A stretch of DNA of 64,000 nucleotides from Euborellia annulipes (Eukaryota; Arthropoda; Insecta; Dermaptera; Anisolabididae): the NCBI GenBank assembly GCA_023213315.1, contig JAKCPI010028533.1:1-64000 (forward strand), given 5' to 3'. The position numbers and the translations under genes are program-made. Positions 45,524 to 54,271 of this stretch are shown here, in pieces. Position 1 is the stretch's first letter, and each line of letters opens with the position of its first letter. The notes under the pieces were generated by a model that was not told the origin of the DNA, did no database searches, and was given only the letters and a program-made list of their open reading frames with translations.

Positions 45524-45722
45524 AATCCACCTGACGTTTCGGTCCCAGGTCTAGATCGCCTTCGGAGTCGGCTTGCAATAAGTGTGTGTATAAGAAATGC
45601 GCATTTCTTTGTATTGACCAGGAGGGCTTGATCTTGTTGCTGTTAAAAAAGGTTATACACCTTTAATTACTTCCAACCAACTCTGAAGATGGCCTAGACC
45701 TGGATCAGAAACTTCAGCAGGG
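45524..45722. repeat. Imperfect inverted repeat with Penelope-like motifs
   Basis: 'ctgacgtttcggtcccaggtctagatcgccttcggagt' at the left is partly complementary to 'actctgaagatggcctagacctggatcagaaacttcag' at the right. CTGAAGATGG..CC / GG..CGAAACGTC is typical of Penelope-like element ends, which often contain hammerhead-like cores. The assignment is by motif only. Confidence 0.4.
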
Positions 45723-46129
45723 AAGGCGTTAATTAAATTAAATAAAATCTGAGAACACAAGTTTCTTTTTCTTTTGACATTACCCAGCCTTCAGTCACAG
45801 TTTCTTCATAAAAAAAGACAAGTTGGTTTAAATCACTTTTTTAGACTCGGGAATTTCCATTCATTGAAATCTCGTCTTCATTCCTACAATAATTCTTATT
45901 TAATTTATTTTCGTGTTATAAATAAATTTGAAATTTTTTTCTTTTTGTGTATCCTTCTTGAGTGTTCCAAAAATAATTATGTCGCCAATATTAATAGTCA
46001 CATGATGATTGTTTTTGTTGTTGTTCTTCCTCTTTGGTCAACTAGTTAATGAACAAAACTGGATTTAGTTCTCAAGATTCCTACAGGATGGGAACTGGCC
46101 TCGTCAGGAAATTAACCCGCGGAGCATTC
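45723..46129. other. Low-repeat DNA, unrecognised
   Basis: The open frame 45774-46049 has no recognisable domain. This stretch matches none of the repeat families defined here. Confidence 0.4.
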
Positions 46130-46400
46130 ATGTGATTCCATTTGACATTTGTTATTGACCAATCAGTCATTGTTCTCAATTGGCTGGGCAACACGTCACT
46201 GTCAGCCGTCAAAATCATCATCCTTCGAGAAGTCTCTCGATACATTCACAAAAGATCACAAGGAGATGAGTATATAAATGTAAACATCAACAGTGGGTCC
46301 TCATTCAGGGTTAGATCATTCAAGAAATTCTTTTCTCCCATTTCTCTCATTCCCCCTCTCTCTCGCTCTCTCATCAATTTATTCATTCGATCGATTTGAA
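46130..46400 (+). promoter_or_regulatory. Candidate RNA polymerase II promoter, heat-shock-like
   Basis: In order: GACCAATCAG (CCAAT, 46157), inverted CCAAT in CAATTGGCTG (46176), a heat-shock-element-like run TTCGAGAAGTCTCTCGAT (46224-46241; first two pentamers perfect), TATATAAAT (46271-46279), an initiator-like TCATTCAG (46301-46308) with its A 32 bp after the TATA start, and a CT-repeat (46358-46375). This arrangement is typical of stress-gene promoters. No coding region follows within 200 bp, so it may feed a noncoding first exon or be an orphaned promoter copy. Confidence 0.4.
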
Positions 46401-46562
46401 ATGTTATTAATGTGACTCTGACTCAATTCATTTCTATTAAATTAAAGTGTTGTTAGGCAAATCAAACAAACAAGTCCACAATTATCAAATGAGAGTTATT
46501 ATAATTAATTTAAATCATTAAAATAAAATTTAGTTTATATGGCCTATAAATAAGATCGAGTG

Positions 46563-46783
46563 CCCTCGGGCTTGGTGTATTGTCTAGTGTGCTGGCCTTG
46601 TGTACCAAGGGTCGCGGGTTCGGATCCCAGGCAGTCCGATGATTTTATTTAAGAATAAGAATGCCTGGACCCCCAAATGTATATTAATCAATAACGAATA
46701 TCGTCAAAATCTTATATAGCCTGAGTTGCCGAAAAGACTGTGTGATTGTGTGTGTGAATGAGAAAAAAAGTGTGTGTTAGTCT
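46563..46783 (+). mobile_element. SINE-A, full-length, + strand
   Basis: Head 'gggcttggtgtattgtctag' (A-box region), B box GGGTTCGGATCCC (46616-46628), 'ccgatgattttattta', 'gcctggaccccc', GCCGAAAAGACTGTGTG, then a GT-rich tail. Confidence 0.9.
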
Positions 46784-46792
46784 TAGCCTAGT

Positions 46793-46885
46793 AAAACGTG
46801 TATTTTCATCAAAAAACAAGCAAAACGTATATTTCCATTAAAATCTTGATATTGAATTTTTAACATGAATGCTACACTTTTTCTT
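46793..46885 (+). mobile_element. Repeat A 3' fragment, degenerate
   Basis: 'aaaacgtatatttccattaaaatcttgatattgaattttta' matches the conserved core with many changes; no terminal hairpin. Confidence 0.65.
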
Positions 46886-46902
46886 GGTATATTATCACAA
46901 AT

Positions 46903-47090
46903 CAGGGTCGGAACTACGAGATTTTTTAGGGGGGGCAAAATTTAATTTGCCGCCCCCTTCTTAAAATTTTTTATACAAAATTCATATCTTTTTACTTTTT
47001 TTTAGTAAATCTTTCTTTAATTGCCGCCCCCTAATATTTTCCGCCCGGGGCACATGCACCCACTGCCCCCCCTCCCTAGATCCGGCCCTG
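46903..47090. mobile_element. hAT-type MITE (TSD tcacaaat)
   Basis: CAGGGTCGGAACTACG ... TAGATCCGGCCCTG flanked by tcacaaat (46895-46902, 47091-47098). G and C runs lie inside both ends, with GCCGCCCCC blocks. Confidence 0.92.
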
Positions 47091-47098
47091 TCACAAAT

Positions 47099-47605
47099 AG
47101 TCAAGAAAAAGTTAAAAATAAATAATAAAATATTTAATTAAAAATAAAGTTAAATAAAAATTAATATTAATTAATTAATAATTAAATAAATATTAACAAA
47201 AATAAGATGAATTAAGAAGATTAATTCTGAACCTTGACTTTGAACTTATTAAATTTATAGACCTACATAACCAAATGAAAGATAAAGAAGTTAAATTAAT
47301 GTTTTATTTAATTTGAACTTTACTATATTTAAAGAATGTAATTGTATTAAGTTCTCGTGATTACTTTAGAATACCTATAGTATATCAACACCTGTCGCTT
47401 GATTTAAATTAAACAATCAAGAAGTTATATAAAAAATAAAATGAAATATTGTTTTTGCTGATTAAGATATAATAAAGTTCTTATCAAGAAGGAATTTTGT
47501 TTAAAAAAATTTTCTTTTTACAGATAATTATTTTTTAGTTTATTTTTTTATGTAGTATATTTATTTGTTAACTCTTATCAAATGTAAAATAAAAAGTCTT
47601 AATAA
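47099..47605. other. AT-rich, nothing recognised
   Basis: Simple A/T-rich sequence. Confidence 0.55.
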
Positions 47606-47787
47606 GATATACCCATGGGCGTAGCCAATGGGGGCAGGGGGGGGGGCAATGCTCCCTGAAAAATTTTTTTCTGTTAAAAACAAATATATATTTTTTCCAT
47701 TGTAAATTTTTTTTTTTAAATTCACTCCTTCCAATTCACCAATTCACTACATTATATTAATTTTTTTTTTTTTTTTAATAAATAATT

Positions 47788-47919
47788 AATTGGGTATAGG
47801 AGACTTTGCAGCCAAGGAAATTAAATAAAAAACTTATTTAATTATTAATCGTCGACGTTTAATAATTAAATAAGTTTTTTATTTAATTTCCTTGGCTGGA
47901 AAGTCTCCTATACCCAATT
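47788..47919. repeat. Near-perfect 132-bp palindrome
   Basis: Arms meet at CGTCGACG (centre 47853/47854) and run to attgggtatagg / cctatacccaat with very few mismatches. It lies within the outer hAT element. Confidence 0.93.
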
Positions 47920-48006
47920 CAAAGTCTACAGCCACTTCTCATCACTAATAAATAATAAATAATCTATGTATATATTAATTGTTTCATAACCCCCCTCTCG
48001 ATCATG

Positions 48007-48638
48007 CATAGGCGTAGCCACGGGGGGGTTTTGGGGGTTCAAACCCCCCCCATTGGACACAAGCCATGACTAGATATTTGAGCTCTATAATACAAAATAC
48101 TTTTTCTCTCTATATATTTCATATATAGGGTAGGAGAAAGTAAAATATAATAATTTTCTCTAGCTTAAAAAAAAAAAAAAAATTAAATAAAACCCAAAAA
48201 ATTTGAGAAAATTCAAAATTTTTTAATAGAAAAGAATTGATTTTTGTTATGCTTTATAAAAAATTAAAGCCGCTTAAAATTGATTAAATCTCGCAAATGA
48301 AAAATAATAAAAATTATTATATAAAGAAATTTTTTATTTTTTTTCTTAAAGAGATCTTAGATGGAACTGGAGAAACAGATCGAGGGACCCTTCGGTATTT
48401 TAGGCCCATATACATAAAATTAAGAGAGTTGCATTTTTTTATTGCCTGATACGAGTTGATTGAAAAATTGCGGCACTTAATTAAGAAAGGGCGGGCCCGA
48501 GCCACCTCGAGGGGGGTCCAGGGGTGGGGTAAGTCTAATTTCATTAGAGGCCTTATACTGCCCCATTAGTCGCGGAGGGGGGGGGGGAGAAATAATCCTA
48601 AACCCCCCCCCCATCAAAAATTTCTGGCTACGCCTATG
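48007..48638. mobile_element. Nested hAT-type element (TSD cgatcatg)
   Basis: CATAGGCGTAGCCACGG ... CTGGCTACGCCTATG flanked by cgatcatg (47999-48006, 48639-48646). It carries a Repeat A-like 3' hairpin end (48100-48143, ggtaggagaaagtaaaa). The 75-codon minus frame is spurious. Confidence 0.93.
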
Positions 48639-48726
48639 CGATCATGGTATAATGGTTGCCCCCCCCCTAGCAAAATATCCCGCTACGTCCATGGATATAC
48701 CATTTTTGCCATTAATATATAGAGAC

Positions 48727-48968
48727 CAGTGGCGGATTAATGCAATTTTGTCGGGGGGGGGTGGTTTTTTTTTTTTAATTTTTTTTATTTAAGGACTTTG
48801 TGGGCATCTATGGCCATTTAGACCCCTTTCCTATTTATTTAAATTGATTGGTAACAAATTCAATTGAAACTAAAGAGCGGAAATCATAATTTCTTTAGAT
48901 TACTAGTTTATTAACTTTGTGAATTTCTTCTCGGGGGGGGGGATCGCCCCCCCTTTAATCCGCCCCTG
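48727..48968. mobile_element. hAT-3 MITE with captured SINE-B (TSD atagagac)
   Basis: CAGTGGCGGATTAATGC ... TTTAATCCGCCCCTG flanked by atagagac (48719-48726, 48969-48976). The interior contains a SINE-B 3' half (48775-48870, minus). Confidence 0.95.
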
Positions 48969-48976
48969 ATAGAGAC

Positions 48977-49124
48977 ATACAAATAAATGTATAATGATTG
49001 AGATTTAAAAAAAAAAGCCTCCATTGAACCAGAAGAAACAGAGTAAATTTAGAATTTACATTAAATGGGAAATGTAAGATCCTGGGTTCGATTCCCGAGA
49101 ATCAATCAGGAGGCGACAGTTGTC
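48977..49124. repeat. B-box-bearing SINE scrap
   Basis: 'gtaagatcctgggttcgattcccgag' (49075-49100) has a canonical T-arm/B box GGGTTCGATTCC but no A box or cloverleaf. Confidence 0.4.
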
Positions 49125-49395
49125 CAGGTCGGATACAGGGGGAGTAAAGGGGGTAATTGCCCCCCCCCCCCCGAGATTTGGGAAAAATATTTTTTTTTTG
49201 AAAAAAAATTTATTTTTAATGTAAAATTTTAAAAATTAATAGTAAAAAATTTGATTTATATATATATATATATTCTGGTAAACAAGTACAGAATGCTCCT
49301 TTAAATTACCGAAATTAAAAAAAAATTGTGTACTGTGACCAGTCACACCAGATTACCCCCCCCCCCCCCGAGAAACTTCTCTGGATCCGCCCTTG
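49125..49395. mobile_element. hAT-2 MITE (TSD cagttgtc/tagttgcc)
   Basis: CAGGTCGGATACAGGG ... CTGGATCCGCCCTTG, flanks matching 6 of 8. Same structure as 14006-14265, with the Repeat A head in its right half. Confidence 0.85.
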
Positions 49396-49899
49396 TAGTT
49401 GCCCCGTCATAAACAAAAATATCATATTAAATTTGTTAAATTTATAAAAGTATGAAACGAGAAGAGTTTTTGTTTCAGCGAAGAAAGCAAATGTATATCC
49501 CATCTCGTTTAAAAGTTATTGTAAAATCAAAATTTTACACAAAAATGGCAATTTGGGGGCCTTAGAGTCGGAATTTCAAAAATCGCTTCTTAAATGACGC
49601 TTACGTAATATACATGCCAAATTTCAGCTTTATATATGTTATAGTTTAGGACCTGCGTTGTCATCACTAGAACTCTAGATATTCACTAAAAAACCACAAA
49701 ATATGCATCTAAAAAGGCCGAAATATGCACAAAAAAAGTAAATATGCACTTAAAATATGCGTTATAAACCCATACTATCAAGTGTTTGATAGCTTTAAAC
49801 CGTAAGAGAACTCCAATTTATATTTAATATAAAATAAATGTTGCCCCCCCCCCTAACAAGATGTCTGGCTACGCCCATGCAGACTTCAATACACCGGCA
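49396..49899. repeat. Mixed repeat scraps
   Basis: 'gccaaatttcagctttatatatgttatag' (49615-49643) is a core-type motif. 'aaatatgcac' is repeated at 49695-49755 in the manner of hAT subterminal repeats. 'gtctggctacgcccatg' with a preceding C run (49840-49880) is an orphan hAT right end. Confidence 0.5.
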
Positions 49900-50145
49900 C
49901 AAGGGCGGATTAAAGGGGGGGGAGGGGCGATCGCCCCCTCCCCCGAGAAGAAATTCACAATGTTATAAAAACTAGTAATCTAAAGAAATTTTGATTTCCG
50001 GGTTTTAATTTCAATTGAATTTGTTACCAATCAATTTAAATAAATAGGAAAGGGGTCTAAATGGCCATAGATGCCGACAAAGTCCTTAAATAAAAAAAAA
50101 AAACCGCCCCTCCCCCCCCGACAAAATTGCATTAATCCGCCACTG
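49900..50145. mobile_element. hAT-3 MITE with captured SINE-B, inverse copy (TSD caccggca/catcggca)
   Basis: CAAGGGCGGATTAAAGG ... ATTAATCCGCCACTG, flanks 7 of 8. The SINE-B fragment (50020-50098, +) sits at the same internal position as in 48727-48968, so the capture preceded amplification. Confidence 0.94.
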
Positions 50146-50273
50146 CATCGGCATACCGAATAATCCGAAAATTGAAAAGTCACTTCTTCGGGATATTACA
50201 GCAAAAAAGGGGTAGGTAATTTAAGAAAATTAGTATTTAGTCGAGTAGCGAGTAGTTTAGCTAAATTACTCGC

Positions 50274-50345
50274 GTTGTGATCTGTGCTTGTCATACCAGA
50301 TTTTTTGTGTCGACATATATTTAGTTTCCGCCGAAATATTAGAAT
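50274..50345 (+). mobile_element. Repeat A scrap
   Basis: 'ctgtgcttgtcataccagattttttgtgtcgacatatatttag' is the returning arm of the 5' hairpin and adjacent block. Confidence 0.75.
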
Positions 50346-51620
50346 TAATGAACCAGATCATCAGCTCCGGATTTTATTTATTCATCCTTCTCAATAATAC
50401 AATAGTTAAAATTTGAATATTTTTTTAATTTTTATTTTAGAGGTATTTTTTGTTAGCCCAAATGAATCAAACTTTTGAGATAGGTAGTGCTATCTATTGG
50501 GTAAAAAAGGAATCAATTTTTTTTACTATTCTAGACTATTCTAAGAAATAATATTTCCAATAATAAAAAATTATTCAATATTGAATTTAATAATTATTTA
50601 ATAAGTATTTAAATAATAAGAAATCCTTTAATTATTTAATTAAAATAAAGAGAGTATATAATTCATGGTAAAGAGTAAAATAGATGTCGAGTCGTGGATG
50701 TTAAAAAAGGATATTTTCAACTAAATTCAGTTTAGAAAAACTTTAAATAAAATATTTAATTAACATTGATTATTAACTAATAAAGAACATTTGTATAATG
50801 ACAAAATTGTTATTTAACTTACATATAAATGGAGAAAGTAGCCTATTGAGAATTTTCTTCATTCCTTTCGAAAAACACTCACTGCACTCACACAATTTAA
50901 CTAGTAATGAAACGAGTTTGGTCGAAAGAGCGGGTTAACAATCAATCTGGCTTCTGATTGGTTAATGAGAATGACATACACTCGGGTTAAAAATGTTATC
51001 GACTTTTGAATAAGAAATAATATTACAAAAATATAGGTCTATTATATAAAATATTCTTATTATATATATATATTAAAAATTATTATACTATAATTATTAG
51101 CATCTTAAAATGATTTTATCCTTAAAATATATTATTTTTCAAAATTTTGTTTTTTGCCGGGAAAATAGAATTTATTAATTTTTAATTAAAAAAATGTATC
51201 AAATTCACTTTATACTCAGGTGGCCTATTTAATCAATACTGGTCTAATCTATTTGTTTAGTTCCAAAATTTAATTTAATCCAAGATAATTTATAAATTAA
51301 GAAGGATCTGCCAAAGATAGCTTTAATCGATAATTTATTGGAAGTCGGGGATAGGGGAAGGAAGGGATTATAGTATTTTCTATCTCCCTAAAAAAAAATA
51401 AAATATCACGAAAAGATTTTCTGGCCCTCTTGTGGGCTACTGCTTAATATTTTTTTTTTCATTTCGGCCTCTTCTGATTTTTAAAACCTTTGAAATAAAT
51501 AAAATAAAAAAAAAAAAAAAAATATTTGAATTGTCGAAGACATATATTCCATGGATAATCCCAACATCCTGAAACATATCAGCAGCTCAATAATTTATTT
51601 TTATATTCCCTTCCATACTC
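50346..51620. other. AT-rich; unrecognised
   Basis: 50850-51000 is less AT-rich and includes an inverted CCAAT (ctgattggttaatg) but no supported promoter or gene. Confidence 0.45.
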
Positions 51621-51628
51621 CCCTCCAT

Positions 51629-51800
51629 AGGCGCCGGAACTGGGGGGGGCACGGACATTGCCCCCCTGGCATCCTACAGGGGGGGCAGGGGGGGGCAAAA
51701 TTTCTTCTTTTATTTCATTTAGTTTTAAAAATGATATATTTTAAAATTTTTTTATTTAAATTTAAAAAAAATTAAAAAAGTAAGAAATTTTTTTTATTTT
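51629..51800. mobile_element. hAT-1 MITE, truncated
   Basis: AGGCGCCGGAACTGGGGGGGG with C and G runs, then the same AT-rich interior as 5532-5917 (cttcttttatttcatttag), breaking off before Repeat A. Confidence 0.8.
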
Positions 51801-51857
51801 ATATAGACCTATTGTATTTCTAAATTCTAAATACATTTTATATGGAATTAAAATAAT

Positions 51858-52042
51858 AAAAATCTGGTGTGACTGGCGCACAGCACACAACTTTCTCTTA
51901 CCTTCGGTAATCGAAAGTTGTGTACTGTGCTTGTCACACCAGATTTTTTGTGTCGACATAGATTTAGTTCCCGGCAGTAAGGAATATTTGAATTCAGATG
52001 TAAAATTTATAAGTATGGGAAAATATTTATATTTTGTTACCA
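51858..52042 (+). mobile_element. Repeat A, 5' part
   Basis: A complete 5' hairpin and the following block end abruptly at 'tttgttaccacc', cutting through the X-box. Confidence 0.92.
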
Positions 52043-52319
52043 CCCTCCCCTTCCCCCTTTTTATATATGGAATAAATTATTATCCAAATTGAGGCCTCAT
52101 CAGTTTCCAAAATAAGGAAAACTGCTTCAAAGGGCCTTTGTACCTTAAACTTTTATAAGCGAAATATTTGTGAAATATTCTGGTCTGCTTGCTGATAGAT
52201 TAATATTGAATATTTATTGTAACAAATTAGTTTTTTTAGAATTATGGAAAAAATTTGCTCTTTTAATCGCACTAGCAGACATCTTTTTATTTGTTTAAGA
52301 TAGCAAATTTGCGAGATAT

Positions 52320-52450
52320 GTTTGTGTTTAAGATTGAGCAAAATTGCACCCCCTGGAGTTGAACCAGGACCTTCACTCTTTTGCGGCGGGTGGTCCTGGT
52401 TCGACTCCAGGGGGTGCAATTTTGCCCAATATTAAGCACAAACATATCGC
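52320..52450. repeat. tRNA-length palindrome with T-arm sequence
   Basis: TGCACCC (52345) and GGGTGCA (52412-52418) bound a 74-nt segment whose right part reads CCTGGTTCGACTCCAGG, a canonical T-arm with B box. The left part is its near reverse complement. Outer flanks (acaaacatatc / gatatgtttgtg) pair too. No D-arm is visible, so it is not called as a tRNA gene. Confidence 0.5.
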
Positions 52451-52689
52451 AATGCAATCGCAAAATGCAATTTTCATAATCAATTCATAATCAATCATAT
52501 ACATTATGAAAATTGCATTCATGGAATGCTGAGCTATTTTGTCATATTGGATGGGAGGAATAAACGATTTGCAAAACATCTGTTGATTGTACTCAAGATG
52601 ATTCTATATCACTGGAATCAAAATATTTACAAATAAACGGATAATACGCAAAAGTATTTATTTTGTTGGCCGGTGTCCTTATAATAACA

Positions 52690-53245
52690 CTGATCATCCT
52701 TACGGCCATCTATAAACAATACAATAAGTATTAGCCAAGGGTCCTTACCGCCTTAACTTCCTGGGGGAGTGAATTCCAGAACCTTGATGCTGTGATCAAA
52801 AATGACCCAGCATAAGTTGTGGTCCGATGTTTGGGAATAATAATTTCGCTCCCCTCAGACCGGAGGAATTCTAGATCTCACCTCGTCCTTAAATTTGAAA
52901 AGATCATAAAGGTACCCCGGTCTGTGAGTGCAAAACAGATTATATAAGAAAATCCCCTGGAAGTACTTTCGCCTTGCTCTCAGGCGCAGCCAGCCCATCT
53001 GAACATAATACGGAGTAAATAGCCACATCATAAATAAATCCTATGCAGGCATTTAAGACTTTCTCAAGTCGCAAAACCATCTCAGAAGAGAGATCATTAT
53101 ACACCAGACACCCATAATCAAAATGCGGGAGTATTAGCGTCTTAACTAAGTGAATCCTAACTTTAGTGGGTAGAATTTGATCATGCCTCCTCAGCTGGTA
53201 CAAGATTTTATATACTCTTAGATTGAATATTAGGCTGGGATGAGT
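52690..53245 (-). pseudogene. LINE reverse-transcriptase C-terminal part
   Basis: The minus frame includes VYKILYQLRRHDQILPTKV, RIHLVKTLILPHFDYGCLVY and NDLSSEMVLRLEKVLNACI; in another frame downstream are HRTTTYAGSFLI and SRFWNSLPQEVKAVRT. These are thumb/C-terminal motifs of Jockey/CR1-like LINEs. It is broken by a frameshift near 52970. Confidence 0.85.
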
Positions 53246-53247
53246 AG

Positions 53248-53659
53248 AGTAAAGGGGTTGGAGAATAGTAACCAGCAAATTTATAGCTCCACCTGACGTC
53301 CTTTTATTTGGCAGATATTTCGATGCGTAGAACACACATCATCTTCAGTGCCGCGAGGATATAGTAGGTGGGCTTAGTCTATTTATATCAAATGCCTTAG
53401 GGGCGTTATACATAACGGAGGTGCCTTCTCTAATTGGGCACAATTCTGCTATGGACACAGAGCGGTCATCAGCTTAGAGAAGGCACCTCCGTTATGTATA
53501 ACGCCCCTAAGGCATTTGATATAAATAGACTAAGCCCACCTACTATATCCTCGCGGCACTGAAGATGATGTGTGTTCTACGCATCGAAATATCTGCCAAA
53601 TAAAAGGACGTCAGTTGGAGCTATAAATTTGCTGGTTACTATTCTCCAACCCCTTTACT
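53248..53659. repeat. 186-bp-arm inverted repeat, Penelope-like motif
   Basis: Arms 53248-53433 and 53474-53659 are complementary in perfect register with about one mismatch and a 40-nt loop. Each arm contains cactgaagatgatgtgtg ... cgcatcgaaatatctgcc and an AATAAA, similar to Penelope-like element ends. It adjoins the LINE tail. Confidence 0.92.
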
Positions 53660-54065
53660 TTTATATACTCTATTAGGGAGAGTGGACCTCCCTGGCTTCG
53701 GCGGGCGGCGAAAATATGACTTTGACAAAATTATATTGAGAAAATTATCATAATAAATAGAAAATTCTTTAAATTGAACTGCTTTTGCACCTGGATGCTC
53801 CTCTCCTTTCACCTATATCTACAAACAGGGCCGCAGACAGACATGAGAGGTCTCGGGGATACTTAATTATTTTTGTATTAAAAAAAAAACTAGCTGCACT
53901 TCTCTTTATTTTCTACCAATATTATTCAAAACACAGCTATAAAATTCGTCGATAAAAATTTTTTAATGAATGTCAAAGGGTATGATTGGATTAAAAAAAA
54001 AAATACATAAAAAGAGCTTTAAAATAATATGTATATATGATTGTTTCCAGTAATAACAGAAAGAA
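53660..54065. other. MRPL2 3' flank, AT-rich
   Basis: A 'cttcggcgggcgg' scrap (53697) and a 'cagggccgcagacagac' scrap (53826) resemble repeat pieces elsewhere (e.g. 59551). Confidence 0.45.
53905..53910 (-). terminator. Possible MRPL2 polyadenylation signal
   Basis: A minus-strand AATAAA lies about 156 nt past the MRPL2 stop and is followed by a long T-rich stretch. In DNA this A+T-rich the hexamer can occur by chance, so the call is positional only. Confidence 0.35.
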
Positions 54066-54271
54066 TTAAGAGGGTATTTTACTTATAGTAAGAATTTCTT
54101 CTACTGTTTCTTTTTTCTCTATCAATTTTATAGGTGGCAAAGGCCTAATTTTTCTTCCGTGACGTCCTTCTTTACGGTGCCATAAACCTGAACGAGGCCT
54201 ATAGCCTAAATAACGTAGATTTTGAGCACTACCTATATGCTCATCTTGATGACCAATATTAGATGTTCGTC
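54066..54271 (-). CDS. MRPL2: MRPL2 exon 4 (C-terminus and stop)
   Basis: The exon lies behind a poly-T tract and the acceptor tctag after an 87-bp intron. It starts GA CGA ACA, giving GRTSNIG across the junction, then the basic tail with [19 protein letters not shown], and stops at TAA (54068-54066). The frame fits only this splice choice. Confidence 0.93.

Larger units (their letters stand above)
47614..48693. mobile_element. hAT-type element, outer (TSD gatatacc)
   Basis: CATGGGCGTAGCCAATGG ... CGCTACGTCCATG flanked by gatatacc (47606-47613, 48694-48701). It contains a 66-bp-arm palindrome and a nested 632-bp hAT element; no coding sequence. Confidence 0.92.

Noticed and set aside
45774..46049. 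91-codon frame upstream of the promoter-like block
   Set aside because: No recognisable motif, and the codon composition follows the AT bias. Nothing links it to the promoter-like block.
49060..49100. tRNA gene near GGGTTCGATTCC
   Set aside because: Only the B-box half exists; no acceptor pairing or A box was found.
52345..52418. Functional tRNA gene
   Set aside because: No D-arm with A box is visible and the segment is a self-complementary palindrome; only the T-arm is canonical.
52940..53335. 131-codon minus frame as a host gene
   Set aside because: The motifs are those of a LINE reverse-transcriptase tail, and its first ~30 codons lie in the adjacent inverted repeat.
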